From assembly GCF_017873415.1 (NCBI RefSeq), contig NZ_JAGGKD010000003.1, positions 272,721 to 336,720 on the forward strand: DNA of 64,000 nucleotides. Reading direction: 5' to 3'. Made by a program: the position numbers and the translations under genes. Source of the DNA: Methanolobus bombayensis. GTDB lineage: Archaea; Halobacteriota; Methanosarcinia; Methanosarcinales; Methanosarcinaceae. Of the stretch, positions 36,140 through 44,404 are shown in pieces (the first letter of the stretch is position 1; each line of letters opens with the position of its first letter). Below the pieces are notes generated by a model. The model was given only the letters and a program-made list of their open reading frames with translations, did no database searches and was not told where the DNA came from.

Positions 36140-37474
36140 CTACTTGAACAGCTTTTCAACTTCAGAATTTGCAGACTGGAGACTGAATACCACTACACGA
36201 TCTCCTTCCTCTATCACATACTCACCACGAGGAACCACCGTGTTGCCTTTATGAACAACCATACTTATAATAGCACCTGGTGGGAACTTTACATTTTTCA
36301 GAGGTTTGCCAACGATCTTTGACTTCTTGGAAGTTGTGTATTCCACGATTTCTGCTTTTTCGCCTTCAATAGTTGTTATGGACTCTATTCCCTGTCCAAA
36401 TGTAAGTTTAAGGACTTCATTAACAGTTGCCTGCCTTGGACTTACAGCACTGTCTACACCAACCATCTCAAATAATGATACATAATCTGAGCGATCCGAT
36501 CTGGCAATCACTTTTTTCACGCCAAGTTGTTTCGCAAGCAGAGAGCATAGTAGATTCTTCTCATCACTATTTGTCACGGATATGACAACATCCATATCTG
36601 AAATGTCTTCCTCCTTCAGAAGATTGATATCTGTTCCATCACCATTAAGGACAAGCACACCAGGCAGTTCATCTGCGATAACAAGAGACCTTTCTTTATC
36701 TGATTCAATCAGCTTAAGATCAAATTCACTCTTAGCAACCTGTTTTGCAAGATAGAAACCAACGATTCCTCCGCCAATGATAAGCACTTTACTTCTTTTA
36801 CCTGTCTTTTCCCCGAAAAGATCACGGACTTCTTTCATGGATGCAGGTTTTCCAATAACAACTATATGATCGTTGTTTTCTATTATATCCTCCCCATGAG
36901 GGATGATGACTTCCGTGTCCCTGAAAAGAGCGCTTACAATACAACAATTAGCAAGGTTGAGATCCTGCATTTGCTTTCCTACAAGATTATGGTCCACAGG
37001 AACTACAAATTCCATCATTTCAACTTTACCATCTGCAAAAAGCTCTGCACCAATGGCAGAAGGAATAGCAAGTATCTGCGCAACTTCCGATGCAAGAGCC
37101 AGTTCAGGACATATCATCAGATCAATGCCTATTTGCGGTCTTTTTGCAACCGGCTGGTCGATATAATCAGGGTTGCTTACTCTTGCAACGGTTTTTAATT
37201 TATTTTTGTCATTTACCGTGAGCTTTGAAGCCATGCAGGCAACTATGTTAACTTCATCTGAACCGGTAACAGCTACCAGAAGACCAGCATCTTCCAGTGT
37301 TTCATGAAGAAGGGAAACATTAGCTCCATTACCATGTATTACATGAACATCAAGTTCATCTGCACGAGCGCATGCTTCCTCATTTTGATCGACAATAACA
37401 ATGTCATTTGTCTGGTAAAGAGCCTTAGCAATGTGATAACCTACCTCACCAGCACCAATTATTACGATTTTCAT
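36140..37474 (-). CDS. trkA: Trk potassium uptake regulatory subunit TrkA
   Basis: A 444-residue cytoplasmic regulator with two RCK modules. Nucleotide-binding motifs are IVIIGAGEVGYHIAKAL (residues 3-19) and VLIIGGGIVGFYLAKQV (about 230-246), each followed by an acidic residue at the end of the second strand (IVDQNEE, LIESDKE). TrkA-C lobes follow each. It gates TrkH in response to NAD(H) or ATP/ADP. The gene ends in TAG, and a GAAGGT site precedes the ATG. Confidence 0.94.
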   Translation of the reverse strand: MKIVIIGAGEVGYHIAKALYQTNDIVIVDQNEEACARADELDVHVIHGNGANVSLLHETLEDAGLLVAVTGSDEVNIVACMASKLTVNDKNKLKTVARVSNPDYIDQPVAKRPQIGIDLMICPELALASEVAQILAIPSAIGAELFADGKVEMMEFVVPVDHNLVGKQMQDLNLANCCIVSALFRDTEVIIPHGEDIIENNDHIVVIGKPASMKEVRDLFGEKTGKRSKVLIIGGGIVGFYLAKQVAKSEFDLKLIESDKERSLVIADELPGVLVLNGDGTDINLLKEEDISDMDVVISVTNSDEKNLLCSLLAKQLGVKKVIARSDRSDYVSLFEMVGVDSAVSPRQATVNEVLKLTFGQGIESITTIEGEKAEIVEYTTSKKSKIVGKPLKNVKFPPGAIISMVVHKGNTVVPRGEYVIEEGDRVVVFSLQSANSEVEKLFK

Positions 37475-37636
37475 AATAATACCTTCAAAAGGTCATAACT
37501 GAGATATTCGTTGATACGAAAAACAAAACCGCATAATATGCTTATTGCTTTTTAAACCTTACCATACAACTGGTAAGACAGTATAAATAATTGGCCTGAA
37601 AAAGAGAGTAAAAAATTATTAAAAAATGAAAAGACG

Positions 37637-38818
37637 CTATGCGCCCGCTTCAAAAGCACCTTTTACTTTTTCAAAGATACCTTTTCCACCTTTATTGGCT
37701 TTCATATCGGGCCCGCCATCAAGTTCCTGGAGCTTTTTGAAAAGCTCTTTTTGCTCATTTGAAAGTTTTGTTGGCGTTCTTACAATAATCTTCACAAGCT
37801 GATCACCATTTGAATGGCCATGAAGATGTGGCATACCCTTACCCTTAAGACGCAGTATGGAGTGAGTCTGCGTACCAGGCTTGATATTCATTTTCACTTT
37901 ACCATGGAGTGTTGGTACCATTACATCCCCACCAAGTGCAGCAGTAGCAAAAGATATTACCTGTTCATAAACAATATCATCACCCATACGCTGGAACTTA
38001 TCATGTGGTTCTACGTGGATTACCACATAGAGATCACCGGATGGCGCTCCGGGACTACCTTCTTCTCCTTCTCCTCTGACCTTCAGACGAAGTCCGTTGT
38101 CAGCACCCTTTGGAACTTTAACAGAGATCTTGCGGACCTTTTTCATCTTACCTGTGCCTTTACAGGCAGGACATGGGTCATCTATAATCTCACCACGTCC
38201 ATGACATGCATTACATGGACTTGTTGACATAAAAGTACCAAAAGGAGTTTTACGACCCTGTGTTACCTGACCCGAACCATGACATGTAGGACATGTTTTC
38301 GGACTCGTGCCTGCCTTAGCGCCGGTACCGTTACAGGACTCACAATTTTCCGCCCTTGGAACGTTGATCTTTGTATCCACACCTTCTGCTGCCTGTTCAA
38401 GTGTGATACCCAGATCATAGCGCAGATCAGAACCTCTCATAGGTCCCTGTCTTCTCTGACCTCCGCCAAAGCCACCGAAACCTCCAAAACCACCGAAGCC
38501 GCCACCTCCGAATATACTTCCAAGTATGTCGCCAAGATCTGCGAAGTCTCCGAAGTCTGCATTTCTGAAAATATCCTCCTGACTGTAACGGCCATCAATA
38601 CCTGCATGACCGAACCTGTCATACTGTTCTCTCTTCTCTGCATCGGAAAGTACAGCATAGGCTTCGGATATTTCCTTGAACTTCTCTTCAGCATCTTCTT
38701 CCTTGTTCTTATCCGGATGATATTTCAGAGCAAGCTTCCTATAAGCTTTCTTGATCTCGGACTCAGTGGCATCCTTGGATATACCTAATATTTCGTAATA
38801 ATCGCGTGTGGTGGACAT
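37637..38818 (-). CDS. dnaJ: Molecular chaperone DnaJ
   Basis: A 393-residue type I DnaJ: J domain with HPDK at residues 33-36, a Gly/Phe-rich stretch (about 97-120), four zinc repeats ([32 protein letters not shown], about 153-218) and the C-terminal substrate-binding region. It delivers unfolded proteins to DnaK and stimulates its ATPase. It ends with TAG and an in-frame TAA five codons later. It lies about 100 bases after dnaK on the same strand. The bacterial-type DnaK system in mesophilic methanogens is generally taken as acquired from Bacteria. Confidence 0.97.
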   Translation of the reverse strand: MSTTRDYYEILGISKDATESEIKKAYRKLALKYHPDKNKEEDAEEKFKEISEAYAVLSDAEKREQYDRFGHAGIDGRYSQEDIFRNADFGDFADLGDILGSIFGGGGFGGFGGFGGFGGGQRRQGPMRGSDLRYDLGITLEQAAEGVDTKINVPRAENCESCNGTGAKAGTSPKTCPTCHGSGQVTQGRKTPFGTFMSTSPCNACHGRGEIIDDPCPACKGTGKMKKVRKISVKVPKGADNGLRLKVRGEGEEGSPGAPSGDLYVVIHVEPHDKFQRMGDDIVYEQVISFATAALGGDVMVPTLHGKVKMNIKPGTQTHSILRLKGKGMPHLHGHSNGDQLVKIIVRTPTKLSNEQKELFKKLQELDGGPDMKANKGGKGIFEKVKGAFEAGA

Positions 38819-38918
38819 GGATGATTCCTATGATATTATGTGATTTTTATTATTTTAAAATTAAAGGTAGTAAGATACTTCCAGATTAAAGTATCTTACC
38901 CGGGTTATCCATGTGTGT

Positions 38919-40772
38919 TTACTTATCGTCGTCAACTACTTCATAATCTGCGTCGACGATGGTCTCATCATCAGACTCTGAAGAGCTTTCAGTCTCATCT
39001 GTGGCAGATGCTGCAGCTGCAGCTTCTTCCTGTGCCTTCTGATACATTGCGGAAGATACATCATAGACAGCAGTCTGAAGTTCCTCGGTCTTTGCCTTGA
39101 TATCTTCAATATCATCACCTTCAAGAGCAGTCTTCAGGTCAGCAATTGCAGCTTCTATCTTTGACTTCTGCTCATCGGTTGCGACATCTCCGGCTTCTTC
39201 AAGTGTCTTCTCAGCAGCATTCACAAGAGATTCAGCTGTGTTCTTGACCTCGACCTCTTCCTTACGCTTCTTGTCCTCTTCAGCATGCATCTCTGCATCC
39301 TTGACCATCTGATCGATCTCTTCATCTGTAAGACCACCTGGTTTCTGGATGGATATGGACTGCTCCTTACCAGTTCCCTTATCCGTTGCAGTGACATGGA
39401 GGATACCATTAGCATCGATATCGAATACAACTTCGATCTGCGGGATACCTCTTGGAGCTGGTGGTATACCGTCGAGTGTGAACTTACCCAGAGACTTATT
39501 ACCTGAAGCAACACCCCTCTCACCCTGAAGTACATGAATCTCCACAGATGGCTGGTTGTCAGCTGCTGTTGAAAATACCTGGCTCTTCTTGGTAGGAATG
39601 GTTGTGTTCCTTTCAATAAGAGGTGTTGATACTCCTCCAAGGGTCTCGATTCCAAGAGTCAGTGGAGTGACATCAAGCAGAAGTACATCGTGAACCTCGC
39701 CACCAAGTACACCGGCCTGTATTGCTGCACCGATAGCTACAGCCTCATCAGGGTTGATGTTCTTGTATGGATCCTTGGATGTTGCCTTCTTTACAAGCTG
39801 AGCTACTGCAGGCATCCTTGTGGAACCTCCTACAAGAAGCACCCGGTCTATATCTGATGCTGATACCTTTGCATCTTTCATTGCCTGGTTGACAGCCACA
39901 AGGGTCTTGTCAAGCAGGTCAGCAGTCATCTTCTCAAACTGTGCCCTTGTAAGGTCAATATCAATGTGCTTTGGCTGACCGTTTGCGTCTGCAGTGATAA
40001 ACGGAAGGTTGACGTTGGTGGATGTTACACCTGAAAGCTCAATCTTTGCCTTCTCTGCTGCATCCTTTAGACGCTGGAGCGCTGCCTTGTCTTTGGAAAG
40101 GTCAATACCTTCGTTCTTCTTGAAGTCCTCAACAAGGAAATCAACTATCTTCTGATCAAAGTCATCTCCACCAAGGTGAGTATCTCCGGCGGTTGAAAGA
40201 ACCTCGAATACTCCTCCACCAAGCTCAAGGATAGATACATCAAAAGTACCTCCTCCAAGGTCGTAAATGAGTATTTTGTGGTCTTCCTCATCCTTGTCAA
40301 GACCGTATGCAAGTGATGCTGCGGTTGGCTCATTTATAATTCTCATTACCTCAAGACCTGCAATGGTACCAGCATCCTTTGTAGCCTGCCTCTGTGAGTC
40401 ATTAAAGTATGCAGGTACTGTGATTACAGCCTGAGTAATTGTTTCGCCAAGGTATGATTCAGCATCTTCCTTCAGCTTACGAAGAATCATTGCGGAAACT
40501 TCCTGTGGTGAGTATTCCTTGCCACTAAGTGTTACTTTATAATCACCCTCACCAATATGTCTTTTAATTGAACTGACACTGTTCTCGGAGTTGGTGATCA
40601 GCTGTCTCTTTGCAACCTGACCTACCAGTTTCTCACCCTTCTTAGAGAAACCTACAACTGAAGGAGTGGTTCTTCCTCCCTCTGCGTTAGGGACAATAGT
40701 AGGTTCTCCACCTTCGATCACAGCCATACAGGAGTTTGTAGTTCCCAGGTCAATTCCCAATATTTTTCCCAT
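38919..40772 (-). CDS. dnaK: Molecular chaperone DnaK (Hsp70)
   Basis: A 617-residue Hsp70. The ATPase domain begins [17 protein letters not shown] (residues 2-18) and has [15 protein letters not shown] (about 168-182) and [12 protein letters not shown] (about 309-320). The substrate-binding domain and an acidic C terminus ending EVVDDDK follow. It lacks the 24-residue insert of Gram-negative DnaK, as in Gram-positive and archaeal copies. It is located between grpE and dnaJ on the same strand. Confidence 0.98.
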   Translation of the reverse strand: MGKILGIDLGTTNSCMAVIEGGEPTIVPNAEGGRTTPSVVGFSKKGEKLVGQVAKRQLITNSENSVSSIKRHIGEGDYKVTLSGKEYSPQEVSAMILRKLKEDAESYLGETITQAVITVPAYFNDSQRQATKDAGTIAGLEVMRIINEPTAASLAYGLDKDEEDHKILIYDLGGGTFDVSILELGGGVFEVLSTAGDTHLGGDDFDQKIVDFLVEDFKKNEGIDLSKDKAALQRLKDAAEKAKIELSGVTSTNVNLPFITADANGQPKHIDIDLTRAQFEKMTADLLDKTLVAVNQAMKDAKVSASDIDRVLLVGGSTRMPAVAQLVKKATSKDPYKNINPDEAVAIGAAIQAGVLGGEVHDVLLLDVTPLTLGIETLGGVSTPLIERNTTIPTKKSQVFSTAADNQPSVEIHVLQGERGVASGNKSLGKFTLDGIPPAPRGIPQIEVVFDIDANGILHVTATDKGTGKEQSISIQKPGGLTDEEIDQMVKDAEMHAEEDKKRKEEVEVKNTAESLVNAAEKTLEEAGDVATDEQKSKIEAAIADLKTALEGDDIEDIKAKTEELQTAVYDVSSAMYQKAQEEAAAAASATDETESSSESDDETIVDADYEVVDDDK

Positions 40773-40885
40773 ATTAATTACCTCTTTTATGAATTAATTG
40801 TAATATATCGTTAATAATTGTGTTTTCTTTATACTTATAGTAGATATAACTCAGAATAAACATAACACGATAGTTATTTTTCTAG

Positions 40886-41404
40886 TTATTCTTCCGGTTT
40901 CTTCGAAACTGTCACCATTGCAGGCCTGATAACTTTAGTATGCAGGCAATAACCCGGCTTACAGACATCTACAACAGTGTTTTCATCATGATCAGGATGC
41001 TCCACATGCATCATTGCTTCATGGAGATGCGGATCAAATTCAGCACCATGACATTCGATCTTTTCAAGACCTTCTTTCTCAAGTATTCCGGTAAACTGTT
41101 TGAAAACCATCTCAACACCGGTAATCACTGCATCGATGTCATCGGTCTGCTTTGCAGATTCCAGCGCACGTTCGAAATTGTCATAGACCTCAAGGAGTTC
41201 TATGATTATCTGCTCAACTGCAAATTTACGATATTCTTCTTTTTCACGGACACTTCTTTTCCTGAAATTATCGAATTCAGCAGTCAAGCGCAATAATTTT
41301 TCCCGAAGCTGTGCGGCCTCCTCCTCAGCAGAAGGTTCTTCTACTTTACCTTCCTCTACAGGTTTCGACTCTAAATCTTCACATTTCTCTGGTCCATCAG
41401 CCAT
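40886..41404 (-). CDS. grpE: Nucleotide exchange factor GrpE
   Basis: A 172-residue GrpE. An acidic N terminus leads into the long coiled coil (about residues 28-80, LREKLLRLTAEFDNFRKRS) and the C-terminal beta domain (VDVCKPGYCLHTKVIRPAMVTVSKKPEE). It releases ADP from DnaK. ATG 41404 is chosen over a TTG six bases upstream because GGAGAT is at better distance. A TATA-like box TTTATAG at about 41470 on the minus strand lies upstream and probably drives the heat-shock operon. Confidence 0.96.
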   Translation of the reverse strand: MADGPEKCEDLESKPVEEGKVEEPSAEEEAAQLREKLLRLTAEFDNFRKRSVREKEEYRKFAVEQIIIELLEVYDNFERALESAKQTDDIDAVITGVEMVFKQFTGILEKEGLEKIECHGAEFDPHLHEAMMHVEHPDHDENTVVDVCKPGYCLHTKVIRPAMVTVSKKPEE

Positions 41405-41571
41405 TCTCAATATCTCCGCATATTCTGTGCGCGGTAATGTCTAATTGAACTAGTGATTGTTTGAGGTTCTATAAATACTTTTTGTATATTCCTTTTATTT
41501 AGGAGAAATGAAATGAACAAAAGAGAAAATAAATGCATATTTTAAACGCATAGTTAAGAAAAACATTATAC

Positions 41572-41982
41572 TTAAAATGTACTGCTGAACTTATGTTGCA
41601 GAACACGTATCAAAAACATACTGGCTACCATGCATATCGCAAGAGCCGACACAACCTGATTAAGTCCTATCTCAGTAATACCACTATCAATAGCAAACCT
41701 GACACCACTGAAAAAAGCAGTTACTGAAAAAGTAGCAACCAAGCTAATAATGGCTCCTCCTGCAAGAGAACCTATGTAGTCTGCACCTCGTGATTCGAAA
41801 TAAACCGAACCTACAATAAAAATAACTGCAAAGATAAGAAGTATTGCAAACATTGGAACATCAAGACCATTTGTTGCCATGCTCATTAGCCCAAATGCCA
41901 CTCCTATCATGAAAACTGCCATGGTAGTAGAAACAACAAGTGCCTGCACAAATGGGTTTTCAGTATTTACATCCATATTCAT
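41572..41982 (-). CDS. Unknown four-helix membrane protein
   Basis: A 136-residue protein with four hydrophobic segments (about residues 12-32, 42-61, 69-92 and 105-128) connected by short loops, one with a conserved-looking ESRGADYIGSLAGG. There is no signal peptide. I do not recognise the family. It lies alone between grpE and the FilR1-type regulator on the same strand, with its own AT-rich upstream region. Confidence 0.65.
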   Translation of the reverse strand: MNMDVNTENPFVQALVVSTTMAVFMIGVAFGLMSMATNGLDVPMFAILLIFAVIFIVGSVYFESRGADYIGSLAGGAIISLVATFSVTAFFSGVRFAIDSGITEIGLNQVVSALAICMVASMFLIRVLQHKFSSTF

Positions 41983-42127
41983 CCCAGTCCTCTATCAGCA
42001 ATCATAGTATATAGATATTGTTAATATATTGATGGCGAGTATATATTATTGAATACAACACAGGCATACAAAATATCATTGCTCATAAGTTTGCAACGTT
42101 AAGATCATCTACACAATAATGTTCTGC

Positions 42128-42913
42128 CTATAGATCTATTATCGGCTGTGACCTCAAAAGATAGTACTCGAACAATTCCCTTCCCCAGTTCAATGCAGCA
42201 TCATTACAGAATACAAGGTCTTTACGGTCATAGTTCCCACTTCTGTCAAAAAGACACATCATCAGGAACTGATCAGCTATAAAGAGAGATGCCAGTTTCA
42301 GGTCCTCTGGATATTCGAAAAGTTTTCCTCTCTTACTACCAAGGAAGACCTCCAACTCATTCTGATAGTCCTGTATATGTTTTTTCAGAGCAGTTTTGGA
42401 CATTATGATCGAAACATCGATACCGTTTTCGACCAGATCCAATAGAAACGAAGGGAAAGCCGGATGAAGAAAAGAGGTTGCTCCCATTATATAACTCGAT
42501 CCAAGTGCATTTTCGACCAGTTCCCGATTAAGCTCGAACATATCATTCAGGTCAGGCTCCAATACATGGCAACTATGTAACTCCCTTATCCTTTTGAGAA
42601 GATGAAGAGGAACGGGGCTTATGTCATGTTCTGTCCAATATTGATGATTATCCTCAAGAACAGATATTGTGCCCATCAGGGGTACCATATCCTCTACAAT
42701 AATTTCACCAATCTCAGTAAGTCTGCAGATATCTCTGGTCTTGACCACAAAACCATTTTCGACTAATATCTTTATCTGAGGTAGTATAGCATGACGGGTG
42801 ACATCAAGATCCTCAAGGATCTCATCCATTTTACGCGGACCATTTTTAAGGAGCAACAATAGATTCTTTCTTTTTTCAGACATGAAGATAACATCTATCA
42901 GTGAACGTCGCAT
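42128..42913 (-). CDS. FilR1-type (DUF1724) winged-helix transcriptional regulator
   Basis: A 261-residue regulator. The N-terminal winged helix (residues about 12-85) includes LLLLLKNGPRKMDEILEDL and a recognition helix TRHAILPQIKILVENGFV. The C-terminal domain (about 120-255) matches the methanogenesis regulatory FilR1 middle domain (formerly DUF1724). Several proteins of this group (Msr) control methyltransferase genes in Methanosarcina. The ATG has an AAGGGGGA site. It ends with TAG. The target here is unknown. Confidence 0.86.
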   Translation of the reverse strand: MRRSLIDVIFMSEKRKNLLLLLKNGPRKMDEILEDLDVTRHAILPQIKILVENGFVVKTRDICRLTEIGEIIVEDMVPLMGTISVLEDNHQYWTEHDISPVPLHLLKRIRELHSCHVLEPDLNDMFELNRELVENALGSSYIMGATSFLHPAFPSFLLDLVENGIDVSIIMSKTALKKHIQDYQNELEVFLGSKRGKLFEYPEDLKLASLFIADQFLMMCLFDRSGNYDRKDLVFCNDAALNWGRELFEYYLLRSQPIIDL

Positions 42914-43088
42914 AAAATGGTCCCCCTTATTGCTAATTATAAGTTACGCATTTAGCCAGTATAAACTTATTCCACCGGAAACCATCAAGAGTTAAAAAAT
43001 ATAAGGAATATTTTAGAAGAGTTGGTAAAAATAATATAAATAATTCATTAATAAAAATAAACTTACACATAGAAAAAAAATAATCTGT

Positions 43089-43214
43089 TCAAACCAGGTC
43101 AGCACTGGTAATCCTGCCACATCGTGGGCAATAATAGACAACATTCATACCAAGTTTCTGTTTTTTCAATATATTCCTGCAACGTATACAGGACCTTCGT
43201 GACCCAATTTCCAT
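43089..43214 (-). CDS. Tiny zinc-ribbon protein (41 residues)
   Basis: A 41-residue basic protein, MEIGSRRSCIRC then CPRCGRITSADLV. Two Cys pairs, C-x2-C at residues 9-12 and C-x2-C at 29-32, form one zinc ribbon with a Lys/Arg-rich spacer. A GAGGGT site lies inside the end of the preceding zinc-ribbon gene, two bases away, so the two are translationally coupled. No family is recognised. It was found by direct translation. Confidence 0.6.
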   Translation of the reverse strand: MEIGSRRSCIRCRNILKKQKLGMNVVYYCPRCGRITSADLV

Positions 43215-43216
43215 TT

Positions 43217-43381
43217 TTAACCCTCATTAGCACAATAATGTGCATCCTCATATAACATCATTGATTCCATTCTTGCTGTGTTTTCTTTTGTCCAGTAGCC
43301 ACATGACCTGCATACAAGTATTCCTTTTAAAACATTATGGAATTCCCCATGACATTCCGGACATTGTTTTAATGAACCCAT
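43217..43381 (-). CDS. Tiny zinc-ribbon protein (54 residues)
   Basis: A 54-residue protein starting MGSLKQCPECHGEFHNVLKG, with C-x2-C at residues 7-10 and C-x2-C (VCRSCGYW) at about 24-27, then a helical tail containing His and Cys (LYEDAHYCANEG). It resembles small archaeal zinc ribbons of transcription-factor type. It has GGAG upstream of the ATG and forms a two-gene unit with the next small zinc ribbon. A terminator for the next upstream transcript (43441-43467) separates it from the sequence beyond. Confidence 0.6.
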   Translation of the reverse strand: MGSLKQCPECHGEFHNVLKGILVCRSCGYWTKENTARMESMMLYEDAHYCANEG

Positions 43382-43440
43382 CCTTGATACTCCGTTGTTT
43401 ATATGTTAATTCTGCCTCGCCATTAAACATGTGTAAAAAA

Positions 43441-43467
43441 GACAGGATAGAACAGACCTATCCTGTC
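43441..43467. terminator. Strong hairpin terminator of a short minus-strand transcript
   Basis: GACAGGATAG pairs perfectly with CTATCCTGTC around a 7-base loop. On the minus strand it is followed directly by TTTTTTAC, the form of an intrinsic terminator. On the plus strand CTTTTATT follows. No long gene lies upstream on the minus strand, so it probably ends the GC-rich transcript starting near 43675. Confidence 0.7.
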
Positions 43468-43535
43468 CTTTTATTGCCTGCTTCTTTTCATACTACAAAA
43501 GAACGCAGATTCCCCTATTTTATGTCCTGCTCTTC

Positions 43536-43677
43536 TTATTCAGCGACCATAGCCACATTCATGTCTGGCACCGCCTCAAAGAACTGTGACACTTCACTTA
43601 ACCCCCACAATGGCTGAAGAACTCCCCTTCCCCAACCCGCGACTTTCATGACCGGACCCGCCCTGTCCGATCATCAT
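43536..43677 (-). ncRNA. Short GC-rich transcript region (small RNA or small-protein gene)
   Basis: A GC-rich block in an AT-rich gap, read on the minus strand. It lies between a TATA box (43697-43704) and a U-tract terminator (43441-43467), giving an expected RNA of about 230 bases. Two overlapping short frames exist: one from ATG 43677/43674, where transcription should start, encoding about 26-27 residues (MMIGQGGSGHESRG...); and one at 43649-43536 encoding 37 residues, MKVAGWGRGVLQPLWG to VPDMNVAMVAE. Neither has a convincing ribosome binding site, although the first could be leaderless. Whether it is a structured RNA or a micro-protein gene is undecided. Confidence 0.45.
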
Positions 43678-43696
43678 CCTACAATTAGGATTCTTC

Positions 43697-43759
43697 GTAT
43701 ATAAGGCAATTTAGATTTAAATTATGAGTTCTTAAGAAATTATAACGGCGTTATAATTT
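43697..43759 (-). promoter_or_regulatory. Promoter 1: palindromic operator plus TATA box
   Basis: On the minus strand, TTATATAC occupies 43704-43697. At 43737-43759 is a perfect palindrome: arm AAATTATAACG, one central G, and the reverse complement arm. The near edge of the palindrome is 33 bases from the TATA box. The same arrangement recurs at 44174-44236 with the same spacing, so both are probably controlled by one regulator. Transcription would start near 43675. Confidence 0.6.
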
Positions 43760-43814
43760 CAGTTAAAAGCAAATGTCCACATTGAAAACTCCGAAAACGA
43801 CAAAATAAAAAAAA

Positions 43815-43921
43815 GACTCTGTAGAAAACTAAAAGAAACAAAATTCACGATTTTAGTGTAATAACATTGACAAACATGTCAATGTTGTGCTTATTATCAA
43901 AACCAGAAATCCTACAGAGGC
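43815..43921. mobile_element. Possible 107-bp MITE-like element
   Basis: GACTCTGTAG at 43815-43824 and CTACAGAGGC at 43912-43921 are inverted repeats matching at 9 of 10 positions, flanked on both sides by short A runs that could be target duplications. The interior contains a perfect 10-bp hairpin (43863-43886, AACATTGACA and complement around AACA) and no reading frame. Size and ends suit a small non-autonomous element, but one copy cannot prove it. It could instead be part of the 3' end of the minus-strand transcript from promoter 2. Confidence 0.3.
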
Positions 43922-43945
43922 AAAAATTGATATATTGTTAAGCAT

Positions 43946-44003
43946 GAAGAGTGAACCATTGAATTCTACGTGTACCAGAGAACACAATGGTTTCTTACTC
44001 TTC
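43946..44003. repeat. Long stem-loop
   Basis: GAAGAGT...ACCATTG pairs with CAATGGT...ACTCTTC, two 7-bp stems separated by a small asymmetric internal loop, with a loop of about 23 bases. It lies downstream of the GC-rich block at 44080-44130 on the minus strand and may be part of the RNA made from promoter 2. Confidence 0.45.
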
Positions 44004-44152
44004 TACTCACTCGCTTCCGATACGGATCTCTTTTCTTTATGAAAGTTGTATCTTATCGGATAAAAGACACCACTTTTGTACCCCCGCCGTTAACCGGTTA
44101 AACCCGGCTCCAACCCGACGCACCTTGACTGAAATATATAGTATCAGTCCTA
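44004..44152 (-). ncRNA. Second short minus-strand transcript region (candidate small RNA)
   Basis: Downstream of promoter 2 on the minus strand lies a GC-rich core (about 44080-44130), including GTCGGGTTGGAG, similar to GTCGCGGGTTGGGG in the first transcript. No frame longer than about 28 codons follows the expected start near 44152. A second TATA-like box, TATATA at about 44134-44141, could give a shorter RNA starting near 44111. The stem-loop at 43946-44003 may form its 3' part. Coding capacity looks absent, so a non-coding RNA is the simpler view. Confidence 0.35.
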
Positions 44153-44173
44153 CTTATGGAGATATTAGTCATA

Positions 44174-44236
44174 GTATATAACCCATATTCGATGAAATTT
44201 ATCATGTCATTTCAAATTTTAACGTCGTTTTAATTT
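44174..44236 (-). promoter_or_regulatory. Promoter 2: operator and TATA box matching promoter 1
   Basis: On the minus strand TTATATAC is at 44181-44174, the same eight bases as in promoter 1. A 23-base element at 44214-44236 matches the palindrome of promoter 1 at 20 of 23 positions (first half AAATTTTAACG, second half CGTTTTAATTT around a T). The distance to the TATA box is again 33 bases. Confidence 0.6.
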
Positions 44237-44250
44237 AATAAGGCATTACA

Positions 44251-44337
44251 ATGAGAGATGACAGTACCAAATTAGCCCTAATGATAGACATATACAATCA
44301 GAATCAAGATATAAATTATTTTAATAGCTCTGTTTAA
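44251..44337 (+). CDS. Possible 28-residue small protein or gene remnant
   Basis: An ATG-initiated frame, MRDDSTKLALMIDIYNQNQ..., of 28 residues just upstream of mfnD. It has an amphipathic look, but no ribosome binding site is visible (AGGC is weak). It starts 15 bases after the 44214-44236 operator. It may be a real micro-protein, an upstream frame for mfnD or chance. Confidence 0.2.
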   Translation: MRDDSTKLALMIDIYNQNQDINYFNSSV

Positions 44338-44404
44338 AATATAGATATTGTACAATATGAAAATAATAGCAAAGGATATATTAAATAATGCAGTTGCATC
44401 CATC

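Noticed and set aside
43240..43617. 125-residue plus-strand frame
   Set aside because: It runs antisense across the 54-residue zinc ribbon, the terminator and the GC-rich transcript, and has no recognisable domain.
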